From NCBI GenBank assembly GCA_037178625.1, contig CM074134.1:868001-932000 (forward strand): a stretch of DNA of 64,000 nucleotides, given 5' to 3'. Positions 60,858-64,000 of the stretch are shown one piece after another (the stretch's first letter is position 1; each line of letters opens with the position of its first letter). A model generated the notes under the pieces. It saw nothing but the letters and a program-made list of their open reading frames with translations, was not told the origin of the DNA and made no database searches. A program made the position numbers and the translations under genes. The stretch is from Skeletonema tropicum (taxonomy: Eukaryota; Bacillariophyta; Thalassiosirophyceae; Thalassiosirales; Thalassiosiraceae).

Positions 60858-63089
60858 TCATCGGTTTTGATTACCATCGGCAAACCAGTTCTGTGCGTCT
60901 TCTATGGCCCGTTGTGCGTTCCTGGTAACCTTTCGCGTGGTCTCAGATAATCGCTGCATTCTTCGTTCAAGTCGATGATCTAATTCTTCTTGTTGGTGTT
61001 GTAATTCTCTCTGTTGAAGACGATTCTCAAGCTCCTTTTGTTGATCTTGCACTTGTGTCAATCTTGAGACTCGCTCCAGATCACGCTGCAGCCGCTCATC
61101 AAGGTATCTTTGGTGCTGTTGATCGTATAGCTCTTGCTTGTGCAAATTTTGATCCATCCGATTCTCAAGCAATCCTTTTAAACTAGTACCTTGTTGTGTT
61201 GGCATAGGAGGAGGTGCACCATTATTTGGCCGTTGACTATGGGCAAAGTAGGCATCGTATTCTTCATATGACATGTCCTCGTCATTGCCACTGCTGATCA
61301 TGTCAATTGAGTTTTTATGTCTTGTTTCTCTGTAGCTTCGATCCTGAGGATAGTTCTTGTTGATTCCCAACCCTTTTGAATACGTGCTTTGATCTGGACG
61401 AATATTATCCACATATCCGTTACGTTGAGAATTCCGAACTTGGTTCATTTGCTCGTATGAAGAGATAGGCTCTGGTTGTGAATGCATGCGACTAGGCGGA
61501 GAATTTTGAATTTGGTAAGGTTGCTCGTAATGTATCTGCTCTGGTTGTGACGACGTGTGGCTGTTTTGATAGTTTAAAGGACGGCCATTGAGCTTCTCAG
61601 TCTTTGTTTCAAATACAAGTTTAGAAAGAGTAGATTCTCTTGGCATCTGCGGTTCATTGTTTCGTTGTGCCGACCGACGCTGCGCAGGAGGCATTCGAGG
61701 TCTCTGTTGAGTTTGTCTACGATGGTCTTGTGAACTAGAGCCTCTAAAATTTGTTGGCATTTCTGCCATTTGATCATACGTTTTGTAATAGGATTGCCAG
61801 TTACCCTCCGACTCTGCATCATTCCCATGACGTCGATCATTTCTTGGACTTCCATAATCCACACTCTTGTTCGCGCGTGTTCTTTGTCGCCGTGCTATGT
61901 CTCGTTCTTCGTAGATCCTGTTGTCAACTTTTCGAGAGTCTCGCTTTCGAGATTCTTGCCGCGGCTTAGAAAATTTGTTGTTTGAAAGAAGTGCTTCATA
62001 CCTCAGATCCAAGTAGTTTCTGACGTCCTCCTCTTCAACCATACCACTGCCTCCATCAAAGTTGTTTTGTTTGTGTTGATAGATCTCGTAGGGATCCAGT
62101 CTTAACGATTCGGCCAAGTCGAAAGCTGCGTCACTGATGAACACTTCAGTGTCATCATCATCTTCATTTTCTTGCAAAGATGATGCTTCATTATTCATTC
62201 CTCCATCAAATGATGTCTGAACTCCCTGCTCAAAATACTCTTTGTACATTTTGTAAGTTTCTTCCACACTGTTCTTTTCCAGCCCTGCACGGATGGATTG
62301 ATCAGCAAGTATTTGTGCTGCTGCAGAGATCCGATCTTCAGAAGTTTCATAGTGTGTAGACCAATTTTCATCACTCTTCCTGTTAAATGGGCTATCTCCA
62401 ATGTAATCACTAGTATTGTCACCACTATCATTTCCACCATACTTCCCTGCATTATTTGCAAAAAATGGTATTCGAGTTTGCTCCCTGACTTCCTCGTGAG
62501 GATATCCGTATTGTTCTTGTGTCAATGATGTGTCATTAGATGACATGTTATCGAGCCAAGCTTTTGTAGCGGCAGCGGTGGCGGTCTCAACCTTGTCAGT
62601 GCTGCTTTGCATAGGGTCGGAATTGAAAGGTGGCGATGGCTGCCGCTCTCGAGAATCAAATTCATGTACCGAACCGCCGGCGACATCATTTTCTGCCATG
62701 GCGAGTGCAGCTTCAATCTCATTGGCTAAATCAAGGTCAAAATCCTCTACACTTTCGATGGTTGACGGTGACATGCTCCTTTTGCTCTTGAGAAATCCAT
62801 TAACAAGATTGGGCATTGATGGAAGTTTTGCATCTGGAATAACGCCCCCGAACAAGTTGCCAACGTCAACAATCTGTTTTTTGTCTCTCCAAATTTCTTG
62901 CCAGTAGTCATCCACCATATCAAATATGTTCACTGAACCGTCATCATTGCTTCCAGAATTCGCCGCCAACCCTTGATGAAACAACTGCACTGCCCCTTTG
63001 CGCTGCGGGGCAAATGCGTTGGCAGATGTCGCTGCTATTAGGCATACGACCTTCATGGTTTTCATGACATCTTTGTGAGAAAGGTGCAA
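60858..63089 (-). CDS. plastid-targeted Gln/Arg-rich coiled-coil protein, unknown function
   Basis: 743 residues. The N-terminus is a signal peptide ending SANAFAPQRKG with Ala-25/Phe-26, a textbook diatom plastid presequence motif; starts at Met-9 or Met-12 are equally possible. One ordered segment near the N-terminus (~48-85: VNIFDMVDDYWQEIW...NLFGGVIPD) is followed by long acidic, Asn/Ser/Gln-rich, presumably disordered stretches. The last ~110 residues form a strong Gln/Arg/Glu coiled coil (LEHRLERRMQRL-like heptads). No known domain is recognised. Probably a plastid structural or scaffold protein, perhaps lineage-specific. Confidence 0.8.
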   Translation of the reverse strand: MHLSHKDVMKTMKVVCLIAATSANAFAPQRKGAVQLFHQGLAANSGSNDDGSVNIFDMVDDYWQEIWRDKKQIVDVGNLFGGVIPDAKLPSMPNLVNGFLKSKRSMSPSTIESVEDFDLDLANEIEAALAMAENDVAGGSVHEFDSRERQPSPPFNSDPMQSSTDKVETATAAATKAWLDNMSSNDTSLTQEQYGYPHEEVREQTRIPFFANNAGKYGGNDSGDNTSDYIGDSPFNRKSDENWSTHYETSEDRISAAAQILADQSIRAGLEKNSVEETYKMYKEYFEQGVQTSFDGGMNNEASSLQENEDDDDTEVFISDAAFDLAESLRLDPYEIYQHKQNNFDGGSGMVEEEDVRNYLDLRYEALLSNNKFSKPRQESRKRDSRKVDNRIYEERDIARRQRTRANKSVDYGSPRNDRRHGNDAESEGNWQSYYKTYDQMAEMPTNFRGSSSQDHRRQTQQRPRMPPAQRRSAQRNNEPQMPRESTLSKLVFETKTEKLNGRPLNYQNSHTSSQPEQIHYEQPYQIQNSPPSRMHSQPEPISSYEQMNQVRNSQRNGYVDNIRPDQSTYSKGLGINKNYPQDRSYRETRHKNSIDMISSGNDEDMSYEEYDAYFAHSQRPNNGAPPPMPTQQGTSLKGLLENRMDQNLHKQELYDQQHQRYLDERLQRDLERVSRLTQVQDQQKELENRLQQRELQHQQEELDHRLERRMQRLSETTRKVTRNAQRAIEDAQNWFADGNQNR

Positions 63090-63289
63090 GATGGCAAGAT
63101 GATGGATTTTGAATTTTTGTGCTGTCTAGAATATTTACCTACGCACGCTTCGCCTTTTGGGCGGGGCTCGCTGTTCGCCGCTGTAGCTTATCCTCTCTAT
63201 CTTTTGCTTGTTCTGTGAGAGAGACTCTTGACCTGTCGTGAAGTGTAGGCAGTCTGTTGCATAATTCTAGCTCTAACAATGGATATGTG
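63090..63289. promoter_or_regulatory. short intergenic region
   Basis: 200 bp between the stop of the EGF-like gene and the start of the plastid-targeted gene, both on the minus strand. No feature is seen beyond the presumed promoter of the latter. Confidence 0.4.
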
Positions 63290-64000
63290 CTACTCTCTCT
63301 TTCGCTGTGCATACGCAAAGCCATGTGCAGGTGCAGTCCTGTGTTGTTGTTGACCTATCCGCCGTCGCCTTGCTCTCCGTAATTCTTTTCTTCTCTTTGA
63401 GATCTTCACCTTCATGTAAGCTACCAATATAAATAGTACAATGAACATGAATACGATCAACGCCAGTATACCTCTCGTGTGCCGAATGTGAAGAGGAGGC
63501 TCATATATTCTCAAGTGACAAGAGCTGAATGTATCGTCAATATCTACCATGCCTTCATAACCCGAGTAGCAATTCCGAGTTCCGAATACTTGATTAGGAG
63601 CTAGAACATTTCGTTTTTCAAAGAGTGGGTCGTGGAAAGGAGTTTTGCAATATTTGCCACCATGCTTTCTACACAACTTGTAGTTGTATTCTCCTCGGCA
63701 GGAACACTTGCATTGATTTGGGCGAACGCATTCTCCTCTCGGGCCGTCATCTTTCAAACTACTAAATCCGACCATTCCACAAGGATCATTTTCGAATATG
63801 GCAAGCTTTGTTGGATCATTTGTCATTAGCTGATTTTTCAGGAATGGGGTCACTTCGGCTTTACAAACAGGCGTCCTGCAATCGTATCCAGTCCAACCTT
63901 CTGCGCACTTGCACACGTCAGGTGCAACGCAAACACCTCCATTCGCGCATCGAAAGCAGCCTTCTCTTCCAATCGCGGACAGCGGCGAGTCACAGTTAGG
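63290..64000 (-). CDS. EGF-like single-span membrane protein, C-terminal part (partial)
   Basis: The minus-strand frame is open to the window edge, so the 5' part is missing. The visible part starts with an EGF-like repeat (GGVCVAPDVCKCAEGWTGYDC) and has more Cys-rich sequence (ECVRPNQCKCSC). One membrane span lies near the C-terminus (GILALIVFMFIVLFILVAY), followed by an Arg/Lys-rich tail of ~45 residues. The N-terminal region should be outside the cell. No start codon lies in the window. Possibly an adhesion or surface receptor-type protein. Confidence 0.8.
   Translation of the reverse strand, partial: PNCDSPLSAIGREGCFRCANGGVCVAPDVCKCAEGWTGYDCRTPVCKAEVTPFLKNQLMTNDPTKLAIFENDPCGMVGFSSLKDDGPRGECVRPNQCKCSCRGEYNYKLCRKHGGKYCKTPFHDPLFEKRNVLAPNQVFGTRNCYSGYEGMVDIDDTFSSCHLRIYEPPLHIRHTRGILALIVFMFIVLFILVAYMKVKISKRRKELRRARRRRIGQQQHRTAPAHGFAYAQRKRE

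Overview
The window reads as nuclear DNA of a diatom or close photosynthetic stramenopile. Several predicted proteins begin with a signal peptide that ends in the 'A-F' motif of diatom plastid presequences (Ala-25/Phe-26 in the 743-aa protein at 60858-63089, Ala-36/Phe-37 in the monooxygenase at 33699-35327, Ala-24/Phe-25 in the oxygenases). Genes are compact and mostly intronless, low-complexity Gln/Asn/Asp/Ser tracts are common, and the housekeeping set is eukaryotic: Pol II CTD, SRP54, cactin, GUF1/LepA, an MTD1-type dehydrogenase and tRNA-Gln. No species is claimed.

Layout. 1-7.8 kb: 3' end of RPB1 with its CTD, a small acidic protein, and a 1735-aa TBC/Rab-GAP protein. 7.9-35.3 kb: an accessory region of secreted or membrane proteins: Golgi-type sulfotransferase-like proteins, secreted 2OG-Fe(II) oxygenases, LpqC/PHB-depolymerase-like membrane esterases, an FG-GAP/ASPIC-UnbV protein, a secreted metallophosphoesterase with a LamG domain, and an FAD monooxygenase. 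It is heavily rearranged: a 2.88-kb tandem duplication, two tandem Crypton-like units, a 1.2-kb direct repeat around a two-gene segment, a fold-back element inside a gene, and a PIF/Harbinger-like MITE. 35.7-41.4 kb: one hypothetical protein, two tRNA-Gln genes and gene-poor DNA with decayed fragments. 41.5-57.4 kb: housekeeping block with cactin, GUF1/LepA, SRP54, MTD1-like, CMD-family, possible ATRIP, C39-like and GST-like genes. 57.5-60.4 kb: a second copy of the MITE in inverted orientation, then a ~185-bp tandem array. 60.9-64 kb: a plastid-targeted orphan protein and the 3' end of an EGF-like membrane protein.

The strongest structural signals are: (a) a 105-nt intron in one sulfotransferase paralogue bounded by perfect 13-bp direct repeats that supply both splice sites, absent from the intronless paralogues, which suggests recent intron gain; (b) two tandem Crypton-like units separated and bounded by three copies of a 9-bp core, as expected from tyrosine-recombinase integration; (c) a catalytically degenerate membrane esterase split by a 422-bp fold-back element with a 5-bp target duplication; and (d) a two-gene segment lying between two copies of a 1.2-kb convergent gene end. 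All function calls are by motif reading; no database search was possible.
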